DNA from: Blattabacterium cuenoti
GTDB taxonomy: Bacteria; Bacteroidota; Bacteroidia; Flavobacteriales; Blattabacteriaceae
Reading direction: 5' to 3'
Assembly (NCBI RefSeq): GCF_014251275.1
Contig: NZ_CP059183.1
Span: 248,001-312,000 of the forward strand
Length of the DNA: 64,000 nt
The notes under the pieces are model-generated. The model saw only the letters and a program-made list of their open reading frames with translations. It searched no databases and had not been told where the DNA came from. A program made the translations under genes and the position numbers. The stretch's first letter is position 1; each line of letters begins with the position of its first letter. Shown in pieces: positions 55,206 through 63,545 of this stretch.

Positions 55206-56462
55206 ATGAATGAATTAAAACATACAACAATAAAACCTATTTCTAAAGATAATTTAATGAAATTAGCAAAGAAATACGGAACACCTATTTACATATATGA
55301 TTCCTGTAAAATACAGGAGCAATATGAAAAAATGAATAATGCTTTTAGTAGAATAAAAAAGCTTAGAATTAATTATGCTTGTAAAGCTAATACCAATCCT
55401 AATATATTAAAAATATTAAAAAAAATGGGGTGTGGATTAGATACTGTTTCTATTCAAGAGATTGAAATAGGATTAAAAGTTGGATTTTTACCAAAAGAAA
55501 TAATATTTACTCCTAATTGTGTATCAATTAAAGAAATTGAAAAAGCAGTAGGATTAGGAGTTAGAATAAATTTAGATAATTTATCCATTTTAGAACAATT
55601 TGGAGAGTTATTTAAAAACTATTCTATAGGAATAAGAATAAATCCACATATAATGGCAGGAGGAAATAAAAAAATTTCCGTAGGACATATAGATTCAAAA
55701 TTTGGAATATCCTATTATCAAATTCCTCATATAAAAAGAATATTACGTAATACAGGACTAAAAATAGAAGGTATTCATATGCATACAGGATCAGATATAT
55801 CTGATATAAATCATTTCATAACAGCATCTGAAATATTATTTAAAACAGCTATAGATTTTCCTGATCTAGATTACCTAAATTTAGGAAGTGGATTTAAAGT
55901 TCCATATACCCAAAAAGACCTAAAAACTGATCTCATATATTTAAGTAATTGTATAACAAATAAATTTAATGATTTTTGCAATGTTTATGGTAGAAAAATA
56001 TCTTTGATATTTGAACCTGGAAAATTTTTAGTAAGTGAATCTGGATATTTTTTAGTAAGTGTTAATGTAATTAAACACACAATTTCTACAGTATTTGCCG
56101 GAGTGAATTCTGGTTTTAATCATTTAATACGCCCTATGTTTTATAATGCGTTTCATTATATTGAAAACATTTCCAATCCAAAAGGTCGATTACGATTTTA
56201 TACAGTAGTAGGATATATTTGCGAATCTGATACTTTTGGAATAAACAGAAAAATTTCTGAAATTCGTGAAGGAGATGTTTTGTGTATAAATAATGCTGGT
56301 GCTTATTGTTTTTCCATGTCCTCAAATTATAATTCTCGTTATAGACCTTCTGAAGTTTTAATTTTAAATGGAGAAGATTTCTTAATAAGAAAAAGAGAAA
56401 CTATGCAGGATATTCTTAGAAATATAGTAGAAATAAATATGGAGAGATGGCAGAGTGGTTAA
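55206..56462 (+). CDS. lysA: LysA, diaminopimelate decarboxylase; 3' end lies inside tRNA-Ser
   Basis: Makes lysine from meso-diaminopimelate, the last lysine step. A fold-type-III PLP enzyme: the PLP Lys in [35 protein letters not shown] and CESDTFG. I use ATG 55206; TTG 55203 is in frame. The last seven codons and the TAA stop (56460-56462) overlap the tRNA-Ser gene by 22 bases on the same strand, so the stop codon lies in the D-arm. Processing of one transcript at the tRNA 5' end would remove the stop from the mRNA. Apart from that the gene looks complete (418 aa). Confidence 0.94.
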   Translation: MNELKHTTIKPISKDNLMKLAKKYGTPIYIYDSCKIQEQYEKMNNAFSRIKKLRINYACKANTNPNILKILKKMGCGLDTVSIQEIEIGLKVGFLPKEIIFTPNCVSIKEIEKAVGLGVRINLDNLSILEQFGELFKNYSIGIRINPHIMAGGNKKISVGHIDSKFGISYYQIPHIKRILRNTGLKIEGIHMHTGSDISDINHFITASEILFKTAIDFPDLDYLNLGSGFKVPYTQKDLKTDLIYLSNCITNKFNDFCNVYGRKISLIFEPGKFLVSESGYFLVSVNVIKHTISTVFAGVNSGFNHLIRPMFYNAFHYIENISNPKGRLRFYTVVGYICESDTFGINRKISEIREGDVLCINNAGAYCFSMSSNYNSRYRPSEVLILNGEDFLIRKRETMQDILRNIVEINMERWQSG

Positions 56463-56525
56463 ATGCGGCGGTCTTGAAAACCGTTGAGGTAATTTCCTCC
56501 GGGGGTTCGAATCCCTCTCTCTCCG
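56441..56525 (+). tRNA. tRNA-Ser (UGA)
   Basis: A class II tRNA with long variable arm. The acceptor GGAGAGA (56441-56447) pairs with TCTCTCC (56518-56524), discriminator G. The anticodon stem GCGGT/ACCGT encloses CTTGAAA, anticodon TGA. The variable arm GAGG/CCTC and T-loop TTCGAAT are present. No CCA is encoded. Its first 22 bases are also the end of lysA. Confidence 0.96.
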
Positions 56526-56548
56526 TTTTATTTTTAAAAATAATATTA

Positions 56549-58258
56549 CTAGCATTTATCATTTTTTTTTTTATGTATAGTATTTAATTTTTTAATTTGT
56601 TCATCAATACTTTCATTGGTTATTTTTTTGAATAATAATGTTAAATTTCCTAATAAATGTCCTGGATACAATAGCTTTTTCATATTCATTAAATTATCCC
56701 AAGAAAAAGGTTTTAAACGAAGCATATTTAATAATTTTTTTGCCGTATGTGGTAGAAATGGCTCAGCTAATTGAGACAGCATAGCAACTATTTGTATGGA
56801 TACATAAAGTATTGTATATAGACGTTTTTTTTTTGTTTTTTTCCAAGGTTCTTCTTCGGTTAAATATTTATTTCCTATTCTAGCTAATTTCATAAAATGT
56901 GATAAAGACTCTTTGAACTTATAAGATTCTATTGAAATGCTTATAATTTTAGGATAATTATTAATTTCTTCTAGTATATTTTTATCTTTTATAGATAAAA
57001 TTCCAGGATTTGGGACAATTCCATTATTGTATTTTTTCACTAGAGTTAAACTTCTATTTATGAAATTTCCTAATACTGCTACTAATTCTGTGTTATTTTT
57101 TCTTTGAAAATCTTTCCAATTAAAATTATTGTCTTTTTTTTCCGGCATATTAGCTATAAGAACATAACGTAATGCATCTTGTTGATTTGGAAAGTCAACA
57201 AGATATTCATGCACCCAAACCGCCCAATTTTTAGAAGTAGATATTTTCCTATTTTCTAAATTGAGAAATTCATTAGCTAATATTTTATCTGGTAAAATAT
57301 ATCCATCATTATATGCCTTTAGAATAATCGGAAAAATAATACAATGAAATACAATATTATCTTTTCCTATAAATTGAATTAATTTGGTTTTTTTATCCTT
57401 CCAATAAGATTTCCAATCAATTTTATTTCGTTTAGACCATTCTATAGTAGAAGATATATATCCTATAGGGGCCTCAAACCAAACATATAAAACTTTTCCT
57501 TTTTCCTTATATTTTTTTATTGGAACAGGAACACCCCAATTTAAATCTCTTGTTATAGGTCTGGGTTCCAATCCTTTTTTTAACCAAGATTTTGCTTGTC
57601 CATATACATTTACTTTCCAATCTTTTTTATGGTGAATTAAAATCCAATTTTCCAAAAATTCTTGGTATTTATTCAAAGGAAGATACCAATGTTTTGTTTT
57701 TTTTAATATAGGTGTGGCCCCACTTATAGTGGATTTAGGGTTTATTAAATCTTCAGGGATTAATGAACTTCCACAATACTCACACTGATCTCCATATGCT
57801 TCTTCTTTTTTACAATGAGGACATATTCCAGATATATACCTATCTGATAAAAATTGTTCATACTTATCATCATAATACTGATAAGATATTTTTTCGAATA
57901 TTTCTTCTTTATTATGAAACTTTATAAAAAAAGATGTAGAAATTTCGTAATGAATTTTTGTAGTAGTTCTAGAATAATTATCAAATTGTATCCCAAAATT
58001 AATAAAGGTATCATGAATCATATAATGATATTTATTTACTATTTCTTTAGGAGTTTTTTTTTCCTTTTTAGCTTGTATTGCAATAGGGACTCCATGTTCA
58101 TCTGAACCACTTATGAAAAGAACATTTTTTTTTTTCTTTCTAAGAAAACGAACGAATACATCTGCTGGTAAATAAACACCTGATAAATGTCCAATATGAA
58201 TTGGTCCGTTTGCATATGGTAAGGCTGCAGTAACTAAATATTTAGTTGATTTTTTCAT
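56549..58258 (-). CDS. metG: MetRS, methionyl-tRNA synthetase (short form)
   Basis: Charges tRNA-Met, including the initiator. The HIGH motif is in [15 protein letters not shown]; the knuckle zinc site carries [18 protein letters not shown]; the KMSKS counterpart is KISTSKN. The anticodon-binding helix bundle follows. At 569 aa the C-terminal Trbp111-like tRNA-binding domain found in many longer MetRS (about 680 aa) is absent, and no such ORF lies next to it. An 11-A run (58125-58135) codes for lysines in frame. It is convergent with tRNA-Ser and divergent from the exonuclease gene. Confidence 0.94.
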   Translation of the reverse strand: MKKSTKYLVTAALPYANGPIHIGHLSGVYLPADVFVRFLRKKKKNVLFISGSDEHGVPIAIQAKKEKKTPKEIVNKYHYMIHDTFINFGIQFDNYSRTTTKIHYEISTSFFIKFHNKEEIFEKISYQYYDDKYEQFLSDRYISGICPHCKKEEAYGDQCEYCGSSLIPEDLINPKSTISGATPILKKTKHWYLPLNKYQEFLENWILIHHKKDWKVNVYGQAKSWLKKGLEPRPITRDLNWGVPVPIKKYKEKGKVLYVWFEAPIGYISSTIEWSKRNKIDWKSYWKDKKTKLIQFIGKDNIVFHCIIFPIILKAYNDGYILPDKILANEFLNLENRKISTSKNWAVWVHEYLVDFPNQQDALRYVLIANMPEKKDNNFNWKDFQRKNNTELVAVLGNFINRSLTLVKKYNNGIVPNPGILSIKDKNILEEINNYPKIISISIESYKFKESLSHFMKLARIGNKYLTEEEPWKKTKKKRLYTILYVSIQIVAMLSQLAEPFLPHTAKKLLNMLRLKPFSWDNLMNMKKLLYPGHLLGNLTLLFKKITNESIDEQIKKLNTIHKKKNDKC

Positions 58259-58305
58259 AATACATAATTAATTATTGAAAAGAAATTTAAATTAAAAATT
58301 TATAT

Positions 58306-59202
58306 ATGAATAATCATAAAAAATTATTTTTGATAGACGCATATACTCTTATTTATCAAAGTTATTATGCATATATTAAAACTCCTCTTTTTACTTCTTC
58401 AGGACTAAATACTTCTCCTATTATGAATTTCACCCACTTTTTAATAAATACTTTATATAATGAAAATCCAAAATATATGGCAGTTGTTTTTGATACTAAT
58501 CAAGTAACTTTTAGAAAAATAAAATATGAAAAATACAAGAAAAATAGAAAGAAAATGCCAAAAGCTATTGAAATAGCTGTTCCTTATATTGCAAGGATTT
58601 TAGAATCTTTCAAAATTCCATTATTTTATTCTAAACATGGATATGAAGCAGATGATATTATAGGAACAATTGCAAAAATTGCAGAAAAAAAAGGATATAT
58701 TGTTTATATTATATCTTTAGATAAAGACTTTTTTCAACTAGCAACAGAAAACATTAACATTTATATACCTCCATTTAAAGGAAATTCTAAAAAAATATTG
58801 GGGATAGAAGATATTAAAAAAAAATTTGATATTAATCACCCAAAACAAATTATAGATTTATTTAGTATGATTGGAGATCCTTCTGATAATATACCAGGAT
58901 TACCAGGAATAGGAAAGAAAACCGCAAATTTTTTTGTTAAAAAATATGGAAGTATTGAAAATTTATTACATTCTATACATGATTTAAACGGAAAAATGAA
59001 GGAAAACGTTAAAAAAAACAAAAAATTAGGTTTATTATGCAAAAAATTAGTAACTATTATAACTAATGTCCCATTTGTTACTTTCAATGAAAAAAAATTT
59101 TATATAGTAAAACCTAATTGGAATGAAATAGAAAGAATATTCAAAATATTAGAGTTCTCCAGATTATTAAAAATAGCATATTTATACTTTAAAAAAAAAT
59201 AA
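58306..59202 (+). CDS. polA: PolA-type 5'-3' exonuclease, polymerase domain missing
   Basis: Corresponds to the N-terminal FEN-like domain of DNA polymerase I, which removes RNA primers and flaps. LFLIDAYTLIYQSYYA opens it; the metal-binding acidic residues occur in AVVFDTN, HGYEADDIIGTIA and ISLDKDFFQL; the helix-3-turn region is GDPSDNIPGLPGIGKKTA. It is only 298 aa, versus about 900 for full PolA, and no 3' exonuclease or polymerase sequence follows in the 39 bases before the next gene. An intact stand-alone exonuclease is the simplest reading. I recall a similar PolA reduction in Buchnera. Confidence 0.9.
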   Translation: MNNHKKLFLIDAYTLIYQSYYAYIKTPLFTSSGLNTSPIMNFTHFLINTLYNENPKYMAVVFDTNQVTFRKIKYEKYKKNRKKMPKAIEIAVPYIARILESFKIPLFYSKHGYEADDIIGTIAKIAEKKGYIVYIISLDKDFFQLATENINIYIPPFKGNSKKILGIEDIKKKFDINHPKQIIDLFSMIGDPSDNIPGLPGIGKKTANFFVKKYGSIENLLHSIHDLNGKMKENVKKNKKLGLLCKKLVTIITNVPFVTFNEKKFYIVKPNWNEIERIFKILEFSRLLKIAYLYFKKK

Positions 59203-59241
59203 ATTTATAACTTATTTTTAAAACATAAACATACAATACTA

Positions 59242-59834
59242 CTATACACTATACAATTTATTTTTATGGATATAAATCCAAACTTTTTCGTTAAGAAAAG
59301 ATTTAATATTTTTATTGATTCTAATGGAGTTTCTAATAAAAGAAGATGATATTTCAATTATTGGAGCATTTTGTAAAAATACAATATTTTCTTTATTTTC
59401 ATATTCATAAGATGTAGTTTTGTATATCCCCGATCTTGGATATACTAAAATATCATATTGATTTAAAATAATTTTATAATTTTTCCATTTACTAAAAGAA
59501 AAAAAAGAATCTTTTCCCAAAAGAATAAAGAATTTATATTTATCATAAGGATATTTCTTTTTTACATGTATTAAGGTATCTATTGTATAAGAAGGAGTAT
59601 TTCCATATTCAATATCCATAACTACCATCTTTTTGTTTGTGAAAATAGAAAGATTTACCATATTCATTCTATGTTCATAATCTACAAGGATTTTTTTTTT
59701 AATGGATTTTGTGGAGAAACAATAAACCATACATAATCTATATAATCAAATAATTCTATAATGTGTTTTGCAATCATTACATGCCCTAAATGAATTGGAT
59801 TAAAAGATCCGAAATAAAGTACTATTTTTTTCAT
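59242..59834 (-). pseudogene. nadD: NadD, nicotinate-nucleotide adenylyltransferase, frameshifted in an A10 tract
   Basis: NadD makes nicotinate adenine dinucleotide, the step before NAD. The ATG at 59834 opens a frame with the nucleotidyltransferase signature GSFNPIHLGHV (residues 9-19) and PQNPLKKK. A run of ten A (59691-59700, minus strand) then shifts the frame and the first frame ends at a TAG two codons later. The rest of the family follows in the next frame: DYEHRMNM, LLGKDSFFSF, and the C-terminal ISSSFIRNSI. With 8 or 11 A residues one frame of 196-197 aa would be restored. It may be dead, rescued by transcriptional slippage, or an assembly error. Confidence 0.85.
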
Positions 59835-59849
59835 AAACATAAAATAGAT

Positions 59850-59882
59850 AAAATATAGAGTTACAGTAAAACTCTATATTTT
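59850..59882 (-). terminator. Strong hairpin terminator after the porin-like gene
   Basis: A perfect 13-bp inverted repeat (AAAATATAGAGTT, 59850-59862, with its complement at 59870-59882) around a 7-base loop, followed by T-rich sequence on the minus strand. It lies between the end of the porin gene (59907) and the start of nadD (59834), both on the minus strand. It probably ends porin transcription. Confidence 0.65.
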
Positions 59883-59906
59883 TTATTATTTTACTGATTA
59901 AAATTA

Positions 59907-61055
59907 TTATTTTATTTTCATACGGTAATTCATTCCTAAAAGAATAAAATGCTCATTTTTGTTTTCTTTTTTATATATAGGATAATTATCTATTCTATTT
60001 TGATATGCTAAATTAACACTAAGATTTTCATTTGAAGGAAAAAATTCTATTCCTCCGCCATAAGTATACGATTTTTTAAATAGTTGATTACTTTTTAAAA
60101 GAACATGTTCTTGATCATCTTGCATTACTTTTTCTTTATTTTTATAAATACCTATTTCATATGATCCTTTTGCAAATACATTCCATTTTGGACTAAAATT
60201 GTATTTTAATTTCAAAATATATGTACCAAATTTTGTAGATGGAATTTTGTCATGATAGTTTTGTAATATATTTGTCAATTCACCGTTTTTTTCTATATCT
60301 TCTTCACTAAATATATAATTTCCTTCAACAATAATAGGTTTTAAGTTCAATTTACTACCTAACGCTAATAATTTCCAAAATTTATTTTTTTCATTTTCTT
60401 TAAAAATAGAGTAAGACCATTTATTTTCCATTAGATCCTTCTTCCAATTCCAATTTATTGTTCCTCCTAAGGTAGGTATGGTTGACCCATCTTTCCTATT
60501 AATGTTTATGTTATTTGCAATTTGTAATTGAAATTTATGATTTTTGACGGGTAAAAAAACAAAATCTATTCCAATAGGATGGGTTTTAATTTTATACAAA
60601 TCTGAATAGATATATGTATCTGATTTTTCATCATCTGAATTAGAAGATTCTGTACTACCCAAAGGTATTGGTTGTTTTCCAATAATTAAGTTAAACTTAT
60701 CGTTCAACTTGTGTTTTAAATATGCTAAATCAAATAAATAATAATTTTGTTCTTCATATTGTTCTGGATGTTTTAATTTTTTTGATATGAAAAAATCAGT
60801 TTTGTTATTAACTTTTCCTAATACACTCAAATTAGTATCATTATAAAAATCTGATCCATGACTAATACAATTTTTATCTTGTATTAAAATTGAAGAATTA
60901 ATATTGTTATAAAAATCTAAAAAAATATTGGGAGTATTTATTTTACCATCATATTTATGATAAAGATGTTTTTTATTCTTTGCAAAAAGAATATTACTAT
61001 TACTAGTAATAGTAAAAAATACTATAATAATAAAAATAATTTTTGTTCTTTTCAT
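59907..61055 (-). CDS. Putative outer-membrane beta-barrel, porin O/P-like
   Basis: 382 aa with a signal peptide (basic start, hydrophobic stretch to about residue 25, FAKNKKH after the cut). The rest alternates short polar-hydrophobic strands rich in Tyr, Asn, Lys, such as KFNLIIGKQPIPLGSTES, WNVFAKGSYEIGIYKN and YGGGIEFFPSNENLSVNLAY. The segment IIGKQPIPLG resembles the FGRQKTPFG region of phosphate-selective porin O/P proteins. It does not end in an aromatic residue (last residues NYRMKIK), unlike many barrels. A diffusion channel for small solutes is the best guess. It appears to be the only outer-membrane channel in the window. Confidence 0.65.
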   Translation of the reverse strand: MKRTKIIFIIIVFFTITSNSNILFAKNKKHLYHKYDGKINTPNIFLDFYNNINSSILIQDKNCISHGSDFYNDTNLSVLGKVNNKTDFFISKKLKHPEQYEEQNYYLFDLAYLKHKLNDKFNLIIGKQPIPLGSTESSNSDDEKSDTYIYSDLYKIKTHPIGIDFVFLPVKNHKFQLQIANNININRKDGSTIPTLGGTINWNWKKDLMENKWSYSIFKENEKNKFWKLLALGSKLNLKPIIVEGNYIFSEEDIEKNGELTNILQNYHDKIPSTKFGTYILKLKYNFSPKWNVFAKGSYEIGIYKNKEKVMQDDQEHVLLKSNQLFKKSYTYGGGIEFFPSNENLSVNLAYQNRIDNYPIYKKENKNEHFILLGMNYRMKIK

Positions 61056-61173
61056 TTTTTTAATTTTATATAATAAATATAATAAATTTTACAGTATTAA
61101 GTATAGATAAATTTTTTTAAATAAAAACAAAAAATATAAAATATTTAATTTACTTTTTTTCAAATACTGAATA

Positions 61174-63030
61174 TTGAATATGAATATAAAACATAAAAAT
61201 AATATAAAAAATAATAGTATAATGCTATCTATATTTGTATTTTCCTTATTAGGAATTAGCTTGTTTTTGTTCTTAAGTTTCTTTTCTTTTTTTTTTCATT
61301 GGGAAAACGATCAAAGCAAATTATATCAACTTTTAAATAACGAAGTAATTGCGGAAAACCTACTCGGAAAAATTGGGGCAGCTGTATCTCATTATTTTAT
61401 TTACTGTGGAATAGGAATAAGTGCTTTTTTTCTTCCTGTATTATTATTTATAACAGGATTTAAAATTTTCTTTTTTAAAAAAAAATTTTTAAATCCTGTT
61501 TATATATCGGTAATATATAAATTTATATTTTTTAGCATATGGATTCCTTTAAGTTCTTATATTTTTTTTCCTTACAAAGGATTGCTTAGCGGAATTATGG
61601 GTTTTGAGTTGGGAAATTTATTAATCAATCTTTTTGGAAAAATTGGAGTTTATATTCTTATTTTTATAAGTTTTATTTTCTATTTGATAGTTAACTATCC
61701 CCTTTTTCATAAGGATAGAAAAAAAAAAATACTGTTTTATGACAAAAAAAAACTTTGTAATACTCTATCTTTTTCTATAAATTCTATAAAAAAAAATTAT
61801 CGTACAAAAAATGATAATGATAGTAACAATCAAAAGCCATTACACACTATTTTAAAAAAAAAAACTCAAATTCCAGTTGAAATTGACTTTGAATCAAATA
61901 AAAAAAAAATTATTGAGGTTCTTGGTTATTATAATATAAAGATTTTTCAAGTAAAAACTATCATAGGGCCTACTGTAACAGTATATGAAATATATCCATA
62001 CATGGGTATACGTATTTCTAAAATAAAAAATTTAGAAAATGAAATTGCTTTAAGTTTGTCGGTAACATCTATAAGAATAATTGCACCTATACCTGGAAAA
62101 AATTCCATTGGAATAGAAATTCCCAATAGTACTCGTTACATTGTGTATATGAAAGATATTTTACTTTCAGAAGGAATAGAAAAAAAATGTAATAAAATGG
62201 ACCTTCCTATTTCCTTAGGAAAAACTATTTTTAATGAAACTTTTATAATAGATTTAACAGAATTACCTCATTTATTGATAGCAGGATCAACTGGTCAGGG
62301 GAAATCTGTAGGATTAAATGTTATCATTGTATTTTTATTATATAAAAAAAAACCAGAAGATATAAAATTCATATTAATTGATCCAAAAAAGGTAGAATTG
62401 TCTATATACAAAAAAATATCAAAATCTTATTTTGCTACAATTCCAAATTCTATAAATCCTATTATTACAAATTCTAATGATACAGAAATTATATTGAATT
62501 CTTTATGCAAAGAAATGGATAAAAGATATTCTATTTTAGAAAAATGTAAAGTTAGAAACATTAAAGAGTATAATAATGTTATTAATAAAAAAAAAAAATA
62601 TCATTTGCCTTATATTATAATAATTATTGATGAGTTTGCAGATCTAAATATTTCTTTGAAAACAAAAAAAATAGAAGTTTATATTACTAGGTTATCTCAA
62701 CTTGCTAGAGCAGTAGGAATTCACTTAGTAATAGCTACACAACGGCCATCCGTAGATGTTATTACTGGATTAATAAAGTCTAATTTTACTGCAAGAATTG
62801 CATTTAAAGTAAGTTCAAAAATAGATTCAAGAACAATATTAGATTGCTCAGGTGCAGAACAATTAATAGGTAAAGGAGACTTATTATTTTATAATAAAAA
62901 TGAATTAATTCGTTTACAATGTCCTTTTATTGATTTAACAGATATTAAAAAAGTAATAGACTACTATTCTCACAACAATCATAAAAAAAAAGAATATCTA
63001 TTACCGGAACCAGATGTTATAAAACTATAA
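61174..63030 (+). CDS. ftsK: FtsK/SpoIIIE DNA translocase without gamma domain
   Basis: FtsK pumps chromosomal DNA at the septum. The N-terminus has about four membrane helices (roughly 17-42, 75-101, 110-132, 150-174), then a short linker, then the alpha-beta motor with Walker A AGSTGQGKS (370-378) and Walker B IIIIIDEFADL (481-491), RLSQLARAVGIHLVIATQRPS and later motor motifs. The protein ends soon after LLPEPDV, where other FtsK proteins go on to the winged-helix gamma domain that reads polar DNA motifs and activates XerD. Two A runs (61719-61729, 62587-62598) are in frame. 618 aa is well short of the usual ~800. Confidence 0.93.
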   Translation: MNMNIKHKNNIKNNSIMLSIFVFSLLGISLFLFLSFFSFFFHWENDQSKLYQLLNNEVIAENLLGKIGAAVSHYFIYCGIGISAFFLPVLLFITGFKIFFFKKKFLNPVYISVIYKFIFFSIWIPLSSYIFFPYKGLLSGIMGFELGNLLINLFGKIGVYILIFISFIFYLIVNYPLFHKDRKKKILFYDKKKLCNTLSFSINSIKKNYRTKNDNDSNNQKPLHTILKKKTQIPVEIDFESNKKKIIEVLGYYNIKIFQVKTIIGPTVTVYEIYPYMGIRISKIKNLENEIALSLSVTSIRIIAPIPGKNSIGIEIPNSTRYIVYMKDILLSEGIEKKCNKMDLPISLGKTIFNETFIIDLTELPHLLIAGSTGQGKSVGLNVIIVFLLYKKKPEDIKFILIDPKKVELSIYKKISKSYFATIPNSINPIITNSNDTEIILNSLCKEMDKRYSILEKCKVRNIKEYNNVINKKKKYHLPYIIIIIDEFADLNISLKTKKIEVYITRLSQLARAVGIHLVIATQRPSVDVITGLIKSNFTARIAFKVSSKIDSRTILDCSGAEQLIGKGDLLFYNKNELIRLQCPFIDLTDIKKVIDYYSHNNHKKKEYLLPEPDVIKL

Positions 63031-63082
63031 AACGATGTTAAAAAAAAGAATCAAAACTTTTATCTATAAACAAAAAAAAATG

Positions 63083-63156
63083 CGGTCTGGACGGGATTTG
63101 AACCCGCGACCTCATGCGTGACAGGCATGTATTCTAACCAACTGAACTACCAGACC
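63083..63156 (-). tRNA. tRNA-Asp (GUC)
   Basis: On the minus strand, acceptor GGTCTGG (63156-63150) pairs with CCAGACC (63090-63084), discriminator G at 63083. The anticodon stem CATGC/GCATG holds loop CTGTCAC with anticodon GTC. The T-arm has GGTTCAAATCC. The next bases give CA, not a full CCA. It is downstream of trxA. Confidence 0.96.
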
Positions 63157-63178
63157 AAATAAAATAATAATTATTTCA

Positions 63179-63499
63179 TTATAGTAGAGCATCTAATTTA
63201 TTTCTAATATCATTTTTAGATGCTGTCCCAATATGAATATTTTTTTTTTCTCCGTTTTTAAAAAAAATGATTGTCGGTATACTTCTTATTCCGTATTTAG
63301 AAGAAGATACTGGGTTATCATCCACATTTAACTTAAAAAATAATACTTTATTTTTATATTCATTAGTAAATATTTCTTCTAATAAAATGGATAATGATCT
63401 ACATGGAGCACACCATGGGGCCCAAAAATCCACTAGAATAGGTATTTTTGATTCTATTATTATTTTATTTAAGTTATTATCATTTATTTCTTTTAACAT
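63179..63499 (-). CDS. trxA: Thioredoxin
   Basis: A small dithiol oxidoreductase for ribonucleotide reductase, peroxiredoxin and other partners. The active site is WCAPC (in DFWAPWCAPCRSL), where most thioredoxins have WCGPC. Other family marks are KLNVDDNP, the cis-Pro segment GIRSIPTIIFFKNGE, and a final helix. I use ATG 63499 (MLKEINDNN), which gives 106 aa, the normal size; the earlier in-frame ATG at 63529 would add ten residues and overlap the -7 element. Confidence 0.93.
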   Translation of the reverse strand: MLKEINDNNLNKIIIESKIPILVDFWAPWCAPCRSLSILLEEIFTNEYKNKVLFFKLNVDDNPVSSSKYGIRSIPTIIFFKNGEKKNIHIGTASKNDIRNKLDALL

Positions 63500-63526
63500 A
63501 AAAAACTTTTTTTTAAAAGAACAAAA

Positions 63527-63534
63527 CAAATTTA
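63527..63534 (-). promoter_or_regulatory. Candidate -7 element for trxA
   Basis: On the minus strand TAAATTTG, an exact TAnnTTTG match, 27 bases before ATG 63499. At 19-bp spacing only TTTT stands in the -33 place. It supports the shorter trxA start. Confidence 0.4.
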
Positions 63535-63545
63535 CCTATTTTGTT

